Shown here one piece after another: positions 1 through 7,777 of a stretch of DNA of 64,000 bases (within the stretch, counting starts at the first letter, position 1; every line of letters begins with the position of its first letter). This DNA is from Roseateles oligotrophus. GTDB lineage: Bacteria; Pseudomonadota; Gammaproteobacteria; Burkholderiales; Burkholderiaceae_C. The stretch lies in contig NZ_JAJIRN010000008.1 of NCBI RefSeq assembly GCF_025717515.1, positions 186,001 to 250,000 of the forward strand, read 5' to 3'. The notes beneath the pieces were generated by a model. The model was not told the origin of the DNA. It worked only from the letters and a program-made list of their open reading frames with translations, and ran no database searches. Made by a program: the position numbers and the translations under genes.

Positions 1-1
1 C

Positions 2-445
2 AAGACAGGCTCGGTCGCTCTCGTACAGCTTAAATGGCACGACCTCTTTGGTCATTCACTGTCTGAACGGGAGAGCCGCAGGCGAAACCTGCTCCAGGCC
101 AACCGATGGGTCGAGCGGGTTTCCGACTGGGTCGGCGCCAGATCGTGCAGCGACGTCGCGCGCCAGTTGGGCATGGCATGCCAGCCCTCCGATGCTCCGC
201 CTATGATTTTCGTGATCACGCGATACGCGGCTCGATTCACCGGCGAGCTCGACCAGGACCAGCGCGCCACTTGGCTGAGCTGGTTCGAGATCGTCCACCT
301 GTTCAGCTCCTGCAGCCCGGAGGATCCGATTCGTGACCTACCGGCTCAGGTGCGAAAGCATGAAGACTCTGCTCGCGCACATGATGGCTACTCGGCCAAG
401 TTCCATTTCTCGTCGTTCGCAGTGACGCTCAACGTTCGACCATGA
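2..445 (+). CDS. 3' part of an unidentified gene (C-terminal 147 residues)
   Basis: The frame is open from the window edge to the TGA at 443-445 and gives 147 residues. The start lies outside the window. The composition looks like a real soluble protein: an early stretch VALVQLKWHDLFG is followed by a basic RRRNLL segment, a hydrophobic MIFVITRYAARF and a Trp-rich TWLSWFEIVHLF. I do not recognise the family. A shorter overlapping frame from 106 to 336 looks like a shadow. Its position next to the 3' end of a tRNA gene suggests cargo of an integrated element (inference). Confidence is limited because the N-terminal part is missing. Confidence 0.55.
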   Translation, partial: KTGSVALVQLKWHDLFGHSLSERESRRRNLLQANRWVERVSDWVGARSCSDVARQLGMACQPSDAPPMIFVITRYAARFTGELDQDQRATWLSWFEIVHLFSSCSPEDPIRDLPAQVRKHEDSARAHDGYSAKFHFSSFAVTLNVRP

Positions 446-666
446 TCGCGCAAGGCTGCGCTTCCCCTACACCGCGCACGCCTCCTTGCGAGATAGCCCC
501 GCGGAAGGAATGAATCATGACCACCATCTACTTCTACGGTTTGCTCTGACATGAGGCCAGTACTGCCACGGTCTCATTCTCCCCGTGGCGATGTATGGAT
601 GCTCTCGGAGCAGGGCAGGGGTGCTGAGCCGATCAATGTCGACTCACCTATTGGCGGGTACTCAAG

Positions 667-686
667 TTGCCTACAGATTGCCTACA
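667..686. repeat. direct repeat TTGCCTACA x2
   Basis: TTGCCTACA occurs at 667-675 and again at 678-686, a period of 11 bp or about one helical turn. This spacing suits side-by-side protein binding. Because it lies about 80 bp from the 3' end of a tRNA gene, an arm-type integrase site at the edge of an integrated element is possible (inference). No integrase gene is visible in the window. Confidence 0.4.
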
Positions 687-708
687 AGTGACGGCAAGGC
701 CATAAAGC

Positions 709-735
709 AAAAAGCCACCGCTAGGGTGGCTTTTC
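709..735 (-). terminator. rho-independent terminator after tRNA-Met
   Basis: The stem GCCACC/GGTGGC has a short loop and is flanked by an A-run on the left and TTTT on the right, so it can work in both directions. On the minus strand it lies about 30 bp after the tRNA 3' end and is followed by TTTTT. Confidence 0.75.
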
Positions 736-765
736 TTCTAAGTGCTTGTCACACCTAGATAATTT

Positions 766-842
<77 letters not shown>

Positions 843-853
843 TCAAGCCCTCT

Positions 854-883
854 ACTATAGCATCGAGTTTTGCTGGATTGCAA
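854..883 (-). promoter_or_regulatory. likely sigma-70 promoter of tRNA-Met
   Basis: Read on the minus strand, TTGCAA (878-883) is followed after 18 bp by TATAGT (854-859). The -10 box ends 11 bp before the mature tRNA 5' end, as expected for a tRNA promoter. Confidence 0.55.
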
Positions 884-902
884 GCATTGGAGAAAAAAGT
901 TT

Positions 903-1799
903 TCAATCGACTAAGGCGGTACGTACGGCTGCCAGGTCCCAGGCGGCATGGCCAACGGTCTTCAGCAGCATGGGCATGCGCGGCAGGACGTTGTTTGATA
1001 GAGCCTCGGCCAGGGTGTGGACGCGGCTCCAGTCGACGCCTGCCTGCAGCAGATCGCCGGCCTCGTGGCGAGCGCCCTCAAGGTCATCGACCCAAACTTG
1101 CCGTTGGCGTATCTGCTTCGCAGGCAACTCGGCCATTTGAGGTGTGAAACTGCCCAGGCCAACGATCAAGGTGTCGGGTGGAATCTCGTCCGGCAGCACC
1201 GAGGTCAGGGAGGTCGTGGCCGTCACTACAACCGCGGCGTCTTCCAAGGCCTGCTCGATAGCGAGCACTCGGGCGTTCAAGCCTTGCGCCGCCAGCGAGG
1301 CGGCGAAGGCCATGCTTTGAGCGCGTCCGCGGCCGACGCAGCGCAACTGCACACCGGGCCAACGCTCACCCATGGCCAAGGCATGGGTGAGTGCCTGTGC
1401 GCCGGTGCCGACCATCACGACCGATTCGGGCGCGCGGCCCAGCAATGTTTCTATGCCCAAGAGCGTGACGGCGGCGGTGCGTCGGGCTGTCACGACGATG
1501 CCGTCCAGAATGATCAGCGGCGTGCCGGTGCCGGCTTCGCTGACCACCACGCGGCCTTGAATGGTGGGTTGCCCGCGCTCGCGGTTGGCCGGCGTCACCG
1601 CCACCAATTTGGTGACGGCATAGCGCGCGTCGGTACAGGGCATCGCGAGGTAGGTTCCGCCCTCGGGCAGGGGCAAAACGGTGCGAGGGCTGGCGTGAAT
1701 CAGACCGGCATGCAGATCGAGCATGGCTTGCCTGACGGCCGGAATCAGTCGCTCGTAGGGCAGCAGGTCGGCGGTGGCTTCGGCATTGAGAATTCGCAT
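903..1799 (-). CDS. ornithine cyclodeaminase / mu-crystallin family oxidoreductase
   Basis: This 298-residue protein belongs to the NAD(P)-dependent ornithine cyclodeaminase/mu-crystallin family. Its members include ornithine cyclodeaminase, alanine dehydrogenase and cyclic-ketimine (pyrroline- or piperideine-2-carboxylate) reductases. A TARRTAA substrate-binding segment lies near residue 104 and the Rossmann motif VGTGAQA near residue 130. An upstream in-frame start at 1823 exists, but MRILN at 1799 matches the family N-terminus and has a weak AGGA about 10 bases upstream. It is divergent from ftsY and apparently monocistronic. Within the family, a ketimine reductase role is as likely as true ornithine cyclodeaminase. 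The family call is firm and the substrate is not. Confidence 0.85.
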   Translation of the reverse strand: MRILNAEATADLLPYERLIPAVRQAMLDLHAGLIHASPRTVLPLPEGGTYLAMPCTDARYAVTKLVAVTPANRERGQPTIQGRVVVSEAGTGTPLIILDGIVVTARRTAAVTLLGIETLLGRAPESVVMVGTGAQALTHALAMGERWPGVQLRCVGRGRAQSMAFAASLAAQGLNARVLAIEQALEDAAVVVTATTSLTSVLPDEIPPDTLIVGLGSFTPQMAELPAKQIRQRQVWVDDLEGARHEAGDLLQAGVDWSRVHTLAEALSNNVLPRMPMLLKTVGHAAWDLAAVRTALVD

Positions 1800-1991
1800 C
1801 GATGGATTCCTGGGGCAATGCAAAGGGCTGCCCGAGCCGGCCGATTATGATTCCGGCTTGATGATTTGCCGGCCGATGTGGCCGCAGTCACTGCGTCGAC
1901 GGTGTTTTTTGTCGGGGCAGGCTTTTTACAAGGCAGTGAGCGACGGAATGGCTTCATTCTGGTTCGAGCGCTGCCGCTCCCAGGTTCCGCG

Positions 1992-3155
1992 ATGTTCAGT
2001 TTCTTCAAGAAAAAGTTCTCTTCCACGCCGGCTGCGGCCCCTGCGCCTGTCGCTGCGCCTGAGCCAATGGCATTGCCCGAGCCGGTCGCCGCCCCGACCG
2101 CGCCGCCAATGCCTGAGCCGATTGCAGAAATGCTGGCGGGGCTGATCGTCGCCCCGGCGGCTTTGCCCGAGCAGGAAGAAATTGCCGCCGCGCCAGCAGT
2201 CGTGCCGAGTCCGCCGCCGATGGTGGCAGTGGCGCCTGTGGTGCCGGTCATCGAGCCGCGTCGCAGCTGGATCGACAAGCTGCGCCAGGGCTTGCGCAAG
2301 ACCGGTTCCAGCATTGCGCAAGTCTTCACCGGCACGCAGATCGACGATGCCTTGTATGAGGAATTGGAAGCCGCGCTGCTGATGGCCGACACCGGCGTGA
2401 AGGCGACCGAGCATTTGCTGGCCGACCTCAAACGCCGCGTCAAGGACGCCAAGGCGACCGCGCCCTCGGCCGTGCGCGGACTGTTGATCGAGGCTTTGGC
2501 CGACTTGCTGCGTCCGCTGGAGAAATCACTGGCGGTCGGTCGGCACAGCCCGACGGTGATGATGGTGGTCGGCGTCAACGGGGCCGGCAAGACCACCAGC
2601 ATCGGCAAGCTGACCCGCCATCTGGCCGAGGCCGATCAGAAGATTTTGCTGGCGGCGGCCGACACCTTCCGCGCCGCCGCGCGCGAGCAATTGGCGGTGT
2701 GGGCCGACCGCACGCAAGTCGAGATCGTCAGCCAGGAAGGCGGCGACCCCTCGGCCGTAACCTTCGACGCGGTGACGGCCGGCCGTGCGCGCGGCTGCGA
2801 TGTGGTGATTGCCGACACGGCCGGCCGCCTGCCGACGCAGTTGCATCTGATGGAAGAGCTGAAGAAGATCAAGCGTGTGATCGGCAAGGCGCAGGACGGC
2901 GCGCCGCACGAGGTCTTGCTGGTGATTGACGGCAACACCGGCCAGAACGCGCTGGCGCAGGTCAAGACCTTTGATGATGCGATCGGCCTGACTGGCCTGA
3001 TCGTGACCAAGCTGGACGGCACGGCCAAGGGCGGGGTGCTCGCGGCGATTGCGCGCGAGCGCGCGATCCCCGTTTACTTCATCGGCGTGGGCGAGAAGCT
3101 GGAAGATCTGCAGACCTTCAACGCCCGCGAGTTCGCGCAGGCCTTGCTCGAATAA
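1992..3155 (+). CDS. ftsY: signal recognition particle receptor FtsY
   Basis: FtsY is the SRP receptor GTPase that docks ribosome-SRP complexes at the inner membrane. The 387-residue product has an Ala/Pro/Glu-rich N-terminal A domain (about 1-85), an N helical bundle (about 90-180) and a GTPase domain. G1 is GVNGAGKTTS near residue 193, G3 DTAGR near 275 and TKLDGTAKGG near 339. The start at 1992 gives MFSFFKKKF, an amphipathic basic N-terminus usual for FtsY. The frame is open further upstream but that part is not protein-like. The partner GTPase gene ffh lies convergent just downstream, separated by a shared terminator. Confidence 0.96.
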   Translation: MFSFFKKKFSSTPAAAPAPVAAPEPMALPEPVAAPTAPPMPEPIAEMLAGLIVAPAALPEQEEIAAAPAVVPSPPPMVAVAPVVPVIEPRRSWIDKLRQGLRKTGSSIAQVFTGTQIDDALYEELEAALLMADTGVKATEHLLADLKRRVKDAKATAPSAVRGLLIEALADLLRPLEKSLAVGRHSPTVMMVVGVNGAGKTTSIGKLTRHLAEADQKILLAAADTFRAAAREQLAVWADRTQVEIVSQEGGDPSAVTFDAVTAGRARGCDVVIADTAGRLPTQLHLMEELKKIKRVIGKAQDGAPHEVLLVIDGNTGQNALAQVKTFDDAIGLTGLIVTKLDGTAKGGVLAAIARERAIPVYFIGVGEKLEDLQTFNAREFAQALLE

Positions 3156-3200
3156 GGTTTCTCGCCCGAGCGCCGGGCCGCCCCAAGCCGGGCGCCCAAA

Positions 3201-3232
3201 AAAAATGGCCGGTTCGATACCGGCCATTTTTA
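3201..3232. terminator. bidirectional terminator between ftsY and ffh
   Basis: A perfect 12-bp stem, AAAAATGGCCGG (3201-3212) and CCGGCCATTTTT (3220-3231), carries A- and T-runs at its ends, so it serves both convergent genes. Confidence 0.9.
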
Positions 3233-3274
3233 TGTCCCCTCGGGGGACCGATCGCGTAACCGCGGGCGAGGGGT

Positions 3275-4660
3275 CTACTTCATGCCGGGCATGCCGCCCA
3301 TGCCCTTCATGCCGCCGAGCTTCTTCATCATCTTCATCATCCCGCCGCCGCTCATCTTTTTCATCATGCCCTGCATCTGATCGAACTGGGTCAGCACGCG
3401 GTTGACTTCATGAATCTGCACGCCGGCACCGCTGGCGATGCGGCGTTTGCGACTGGCCTTGCTCTTGCCATCGAGTAAGAGGCTAGGCTGACGGCGTTCC
3501 TTGGCGGTCATCGCATTCATGATGCCTTCCATGCGGCGCATGTCTTTTTCGGCCCGGTCCATGTCGGCAGCACCGGTCTTGGCGGTCATCTGCGAGGGCA
3601 GCTTGTCCATCAGTCCGGCCAGGCCGCCCATCTTCTTCATTTGCGTGATCTGGGCCAGGAAGTCATTCAGATCAAAGCCGCTGCCGGTCTTGAGCTTGTC
3701 GGCGAGCTTTTGCGCCGCCGCGACGTCGATGCCCTTGGTGACTTCTTCGACGAGTGCGACGATGTCGCCCATGCCCAAGACGCGGCCGGCGTGACGCTCG
3801 GCGTCAAACACTTCCAGGCCGTCGATCTTCTCCGACGTACCGGCGAACTTGATCGGTGCGCCGGTGATCTGCCGCACCGACAGGGCCGCGCCGCCGCGCG
3901 AGTCGCCGTCCAGCTTGGTCAGCACGATACCGGTCAGCGGCAGCGCTTCCTTGAAGGCCTTGGCTGTGTTGATCGCGTCCTGACCCTGCATCGCGTCGAC
4001 GACAAACAAGGTCTCGATCGGATTCAGCAAGGCATGCAGGTCGCGGATCTCGGCCATCAAGGCCTCATCGATGGCCAAACGGCCGGCGGTGTCAACCAGC
4101 AGCACGTCAAAGTAATGCTTCTTGGCGTAGTCGATCGCGGCCAAGGCGATGTCACGCGGCTTTTGGTCCGGCGTCGACGGGAACCATTCGGCGCCGGCCT
4201 GTTTAGTGACGGTCTTGAGCTGCTCGATCGCGGCCGGGCGGTAGACGTCGGCGGAGACCGTCAGCACCTTTTTCTTGCGCTTCTCGATCAGGTGCTTGGC
4301 CAGCTTGGCGGTGGTGGTCGTCTTGCCCGCGCCTTGCAGGCCGGCCATCAGGATGACGGCGGGCGGCTGGGCGGCCAGATTGAGGTCGGCGACCCCTTCG
4401 CCCATGGTGGCGGCGAGTTCCTTCTGCACAATCGACACCAGCACCTGGCCGGGGTTGAGCGAGCCGATCACCTCGGCGCCGAGTGCCTTGTCCTTGACGC
4501 GGGCAATGAAGTCGCGCACCACGGGCAGGGCCACGTCGGCCTCGAGCAGCGCCATGCGTACTTCGCGCAGCATCTCCTGGACGTTCGTTTCGGTGATGCG
4601 GGCCTGGCCGCGCATCGTTTTCACGAGGCGACTCAGGCGGTCGGTCAAATTGGAAGCCAT
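3275..4660 (-). CDS. ffh: signal recognition particle protein Ffh (SRP54)
   Basis: Ffh binds 4.5S RNA and signal peptides and delivers ribosomes to FtsY. The 461-residue product has an N domain (1-100) and a G domain with GLQGAGKTTT near 107, DTAGR near 195 and TKLDGDSRGG near 253. The M domain from about 330 to the end contains SRKRRIASGAG, the RNA-binding helix-turn-helix region, and finishes in a strongly Met/Gly/Lys-rich tail. Length and motifs are normal. It is divergent from the ccsA-like gene, with only 47 bp between the two starts. No strong ribosome-binding site is visible at the ATG. Confidence 0.97.
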   Translation of the reverse strand: MASNLTDRLSRLVKTMRGQARITETNVQEMLREVRMALLEADVALPVVRDFIARVKDKALGAEVIGSLNPGQVLVSIVQKELAATMGEGVADLNLAAQPPAVILMAGLQGAGKTTTTAKLAKHLIEKRKKKVLTVSADVYRPAAIEQLKTVTKQAGAEWFPSTPDQKPRDIALAAIDYAKKHYFDVLLVDTAGRLAIDEALMAEIRDLHALLNPIETLFVVDAMQGQDAINTAKAFKEALPLTGIVLTKLDGDSRGGAALSVRQITGAPIKFAGTSEKIDGLEVFDAERHAGRVLGMGDIVALVEEVTKGIDVAAAQKLADKLKTGSGFDLNDFLAQITQMKKMGGLAGLMDKLPSQMTAKTGAADMDRAEKDMRRMEGIMNAMTAKERRQPSLLLDGKSKASRKRRIASGAGVQIHEVNRVLTQFDQMQGMMKKMSGGGMMKMMKKLGGMKGMGGMPGMK

Positions 4661-4707
4661 CGGGATAGTCGTCGTCGGTTAAGCGAGCGGCGCGCAAAAA
4701 GTACACT

Positions 4708-5583
4708 GTGAAGATGATTTTATCGCCCGCTTCTCAAACCCTGGTCGGTGCCTTGTTGGGCGCGGCCAGTTTGCTGTCCGTTTTGTCCTATGGATGGGTC
4801 GCAGCCTCGACTCCAAAAGCGACCGGACAGCTTGACCCAGAGTCAAGCCAAAGGCCGGCGCGCCCGCATGGAGTGCTGATGCTGGCTTGGGCGGCACACT
4901 TGTTTGCCTTGGTACTGGATATTTCCGGCCTAGGCCAAACGGTAGCGGGCGCGCGTTTTGGTTTTGCGCCGGCCCTGTCGACGACGGTTTGGTTGGTCCT
5001 CGCCGTCTATATGCTGGAAAGCCGTTTCTTGCCTCTGGCCGGGGTGCGGCGGATTTTGGCCGTGATGGCGGCGCTGGTGGTGGTGCTGGCATTCTTGTTC
5101 CCTGGTGAAAGCCGCCCGCAGGCGGCCTCGCCTTGGGCGCCGATTCACTGGGTGCTGGGCTTGGCTTCCTATGGCTTGTTCGGGGTGGCGGTCTTGCATG
5201 CGGCCTTGTTGAGTCGTGCAGAGCGGCAAATGCGCCATGTAAAACAGGGGGCGGCGGCGGGGCAAGCATCGCGTATCGAACCCCTGATGCCGCTGTTGCG
5301 GCTGGAGCGGCTAACGTTCCAGTTTGTCGGTGCTGGGGTGGCGGTGTTGTCTCTGGCGGTGCTGCTGGGCTGGTGGTTCACGCCGCATTGGCACTGGGAT
5401 CACAAGAATCTGTTTGCGGTGCTGGGTTGGCTGGTGTTGAGCGGCCTGCTGACTGGTCGGCGTGTGTTTGGTTGGCGAGGGCGGCGAGCAACGCGCTGGC
5501 TTTACTTCGGCGCGCTCTTGCTCTTGCTTTCTTATGCCGGCTCGCGCTTTGTGTTGGAAGTTGTGCTGCAGCGGCCGCTTTGA
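4708..5583 (+). CDS. CcsA/YpjD-like cytochrome c assembly family membrane protein
   Basis: The 291-residue polytopic inner-membrane protein has about eight hydrophobic segments and the motif HWHWDHKNLF near residue 227. This is the tryptophan-rich haem-handling signature of the CcsA/CcmC/CcmF family; the YpjD (CorE) subgroup is often next to ffh. The frame starts at GTG 4708, with an ATG two codons later at 4714. A TACACT hexamer at 4702-4707 sits so close that a leaderless mRNA starting near 4714 is possible (inference). The family is clear. A direct role in cytochrome c maturation is uncertain, because YpjD proteins have also been linked to magnesium/cobalt transport. Confidence 0.85.
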   Translation: MKMILSPASQTLVGALLGAASLLSVLSYGWVAASTPKATGQLDPESSQRPARPHGVLMLAWAAHLFALVLDISGLGQTVAGARFGFAPALSTTVWLVLAVYMLESRFLPLAGVRRILAVMAALVVVLAFLFPGESRPQAASPWAPIHWVLGLASYGLFGVAVLHAALLSRAERQMRHVKQGAAAGQASRIEPLMPLLRLERLTFQFVGAGVAVLSLAVLLGWWFTPHWHWDHKNLFAVLGWLVLSGLLTGRRVFGWRGRRATRWLYFGALLLLLSYAGSRFVLEVVLQRPL

Positions 5584-5623
5584 TCAGCTGATGCCATTTC
5601 ACGCAGGAGGAAATTGAATCCCG

Positions 5624-5872
5624 ATGAAGTACCTTTTACTGATTGTTGTTTTGGCGCTGGTGTTCTCGATGTTGGCGCGCAAACGCGCCCGACCGCCGGA
5701 GGTCAAACCGGAGCCCAACGCGCGGTCCAAGCCGCCTGTCTTGAATATGGTGACTTGTGCGCAATGCGGGCTTCACCTCCCTTTGGACGAGGCGTTGCCA
5801 GGCCAGGGCGGGATGTTTTGCGGTGCCGCCCATCGGGCCAGTTATGAGTTGGAGCATGGCACTCGCTCATGA
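5624..5872 (+). CDS. PP0621-family small protein
   Basis: The 82-residue protein has one N-terminal hydrophobic segment (about residues 3-17), a basic linker and a C-terminal CAQCGLHLP...FCGAAH zinc-ribbon-like cysteine/histidine motif. This pattern is typical of the PP0621 family of unknown function that commonly precedes pilS. A strong AGGAGG lies about 13 bases before the ATG. The stop overlaps the pilS start by 4 bp (ATGA), which implies translational coupling. A role near type IV pilus regulation is inferred from context only. Confidence 0.85.
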   Translation: MKYLLLIVVLALVFSMLARKRARPPEVKPEPNARSKPPVLNMVTCAQCGLHLPLDEALPGQGGMFCGAAHRASYELEHGTRS

Positions 5873-7770
5873 GTGAACCTCCTCAGTCATGGTTTGGCCC
5901 GGGCCTCGCCGCCGACGTGCCGGACCGGCTTGATCCGATCGACGGGCTGACCGAGTTGGATGCTCAGGTCGATGAGATCGATGAAGGCGCTGACGTCGAC
6001 GCGGGCGGAGCGGCCTTGACGGGTGCCGAAGGTGGCGGCGACTCACAGTTTTTCTTTCAGCATGCCCGGCGTTTGGTGAACGCCGGCGGCAATACCTTTA
6101 CCCGCCTGTACCGGGCGTTTCTGGCCGCCCGGGCGGCCTTGGGGCTGGCGCTGGTGGCCACCCAATTGATTGCCGGTCTGCTGGGCTCGGCCTTGCCGTT
6201 CTGGACCAATATTTTATCGCTGCTGTATGCCGCGCAGGCGCTCACGGTGTGGCTGTTGCCGCGCTTGCAAAGAGGGGCCTCGGCCAGGACTTTGGCGCGT
6301 GTGAGCAGCCCTCAGTGGTGGTCCAGCATAGGCCTGGACTTGGCACTGTTCGGCCTGCTGCATGCCTTGGACCGCAGCGGCGGGGTCAATTACGGCGCGC
6401 TGTTCGTGATGCCGGTTTTGATGGCCGGCGTGTTGACGCCGCGTTTGCTGGCGCTGGCCACGGCGGCCATCGCGGCCTTGGTGATGTTGGGGGTGGCCGG
6501 CTGGGCTGTGCTTGATGGGGCCGACGTCGCGCTGCGTTTGACGCAGGCGGGCTTGGTCGGCAGCGGCTTCTTTGTCGTCAGCTTGCTGGCCAGCGAGATG
6601 GCCAGCCGCTTGGCACGCGAGGAGCGCGCGGCGCGCGGCAGCATGGAGTTCGCTCGGCAGCAGGCGCAGCTCAACCGCCTTGTGATCGACGAGTTGCAAG
6701 AAGGCGTGTTGGTGGTGGATCGGCGCGGCCATGTGCGCGCCGCTAACCCGGCCGCGCGGGACTTGCTTGCCGATGGTCAAGCCCTGGTGCGTACCGCGCC
6801 ATTTCAATTGCGTGGCGTGGCCGCTTGGCAGCCCTTGGTGGGTGCGGTTGAGCAGGCCTTTGCGTCTGCCGCCTGGCCCGAGGCGGGGCGCGATGTGGGT
6901 CTGGCCTTCGGCAGCGGCACCCTGCGCAGCCTGCGTTTGCGCATGCGCTTTACGCGTCGGCGAGAGTCGGAGGCGAGCGAGGATTTGTGCGTGCTCTTTA
7001 TTGAAGACAACCGCAAGGTGCTGGCGCGCAGCCAGCAGGAAAAGCTGGCCGCGATGGGCCGTGTGTCGGCCGGCATTGCGCATGAAATCCGCAATCCGCT
7101 GGCCGCCATCGATCAGGCCAATGCCTTGCTGTCGGAAGATTTGGCCGAGCCCAGGGCGCAGCAGTTGACGCGCATGGTGGCGTCGAATGTGCAACGCTTA
7201 AAACGCATTGTTGATGATGTGCTGGAGGTGGCGCCCGGCGCGGTGTCGGCGCCGGTGCCTTTGGATGCCAGCTTGTTGGTCAGCGAGACCTGTCTGGAAT
7301 GGGCGCGCACCAATCAACTCGCGCCCGGGCCCTTCGATCCGCTGAGTTGCGCCTTGCCCATGCATGCCTTGGTGGTCAGTTTTGATCCCGAGCACCTGCG
7401 CCGCGTATTGGTCAATTTGCTTGATAACGCGCTGCGGCATGCCGAGCCGGGGCCAGCCTCGGTACAAGTGGAACTGGCGCCGGAGCTGGCGGCCAATTTG
7501 CAGCCTTGGGCGCGGCTGACCGTGTTCAGTTCCGGGCCGGCGATTCCGTCCGAAGTGGAGCGCCATTTGTTCGAACCCTTCTTTTCGACCCGCAGCCGTG
7601 GCTCGGGTCTGGGTTTGTATATTTGCCGCGAATTGTGTGAGCGCTACGGCGCGCAGATCGACTATCGTCGCCGCCAGGACGCCAAAATGCCCGGCAATGA
7701 ATTCAGCATCAGGCTGCGGCTGATTGAGTCCGCTGCGGCGCTGCCTTTGGCCAGCCCTTCTTTATTTTGA
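5869..7770 (+). CDS. pilS: sensor histidine kinase PilS
   Basis: PilS is the membrane kinase that phosphorylates PilR to control pilin transcription. The 633-residue product starts with an acidic, Gly/Asp-rich cytoplasmic segment (about 1-65). About six membrane helices follow (70-245), then a PAS-like region (about 265-375) and the dimerisation/phosphoacceptor box AHEIRNPLAAIDQ near residue 404. The HATPase domain has an N-box NLLDNALRHA near 518 and a G-box GSGLGLYICRELC near 581. It overlaps the preceding PP0621 gene and lies 7 bp before pilR. The long acidic N-terminal extension before the first helix is a small peculiarity. Confidence 0.93.
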   Translation: MSEPPQSWFGPGLAADVPDRLDPIDGLTELDAQVDEIDEGADVDAGGAALTGAEGGGDSQFFFQHARRLVNAGGNTFTRLYRAFLAARAALGLALVATQLIAGLLGSALPFWTNILSLLYAAQALTVWLLPRLQRGASARTLARVSSPQWWSSIGLDLALFGLLHALDRSGGVNYGALFVMPVLMAGVLTPRLLALATAAIAALVMLGVAGWAVLDGADVALRLTQAGLVGSGFFVVSLLASEMASRLAREERAARGSMEFARQQAQLNRLVIDELQEGVLVVDRRGHVRAANPAARDLLADGQALVRTAPFQLRGVAAWQPLVGAVEQAFASAAWPEAGRDVGLAFGSGTLRSLRLRMRFTRRRESEASEDLCVLFIEDNRKVLARSQQEKLAAMGRVSAGIAHEIRNPLAAIDQANALLSEDLAEPRAQQLTRMVASNVQRLKRIVDDVLEVAPGAVSAPVPLDASLLVSETCLEWARTNQLAPGPFDPLSCALPMHALVVSFDPEHLRRVLVNLLDNALRHAEPGPASVQVELAPELAANLQPWARLTVFSSGPAIPSEVERHLFEPFFSTRSRGSGLGLYICRELCERYGAQIDYRRRQDAKMPGNEFSIRLRLIESAAALPLASPSLF

Positions 7771-7777
7771 GAGCAAT

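Larger units (their letters stand above)
446..765. other. gene-free stretch between the accessory gene tail and tRNA-Met
   Basis: There is no convincing gene. At 501-510 a good ribosome-binding site (GCGGAAGGAA) precedes an ATG at 517 whose frame closes after ten codons (TGA 547-549). This looks like the start of a gene whose body is lost, or a leader peptide. Direct repeats lie at 667-686 and a terminator at 709-735; both are listed separately. Confidence 0.5.

Noticed and set aside
1866-1991. In-frame N-terminal extension of FtsY by 42 residues
   Set aside because: The extension has no FtsY-like features, while MFSFFKKKF at 1992 matches the usual N-terminus.
3470-3530. Apparent insertion in the Ffh M domain (SLLLDGKSKAS)
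   Set aside because: The flanking motifs RRQPS and SRKRRIASGAG are in normal order, and a few extra residues here are within family variation.
3641-4711. A 356-codon plus-strand frame opposite ffh
   Set aside because: Shadow of ffh; the composition is atypical and the minus strand encodes complete SRP54 motifs.
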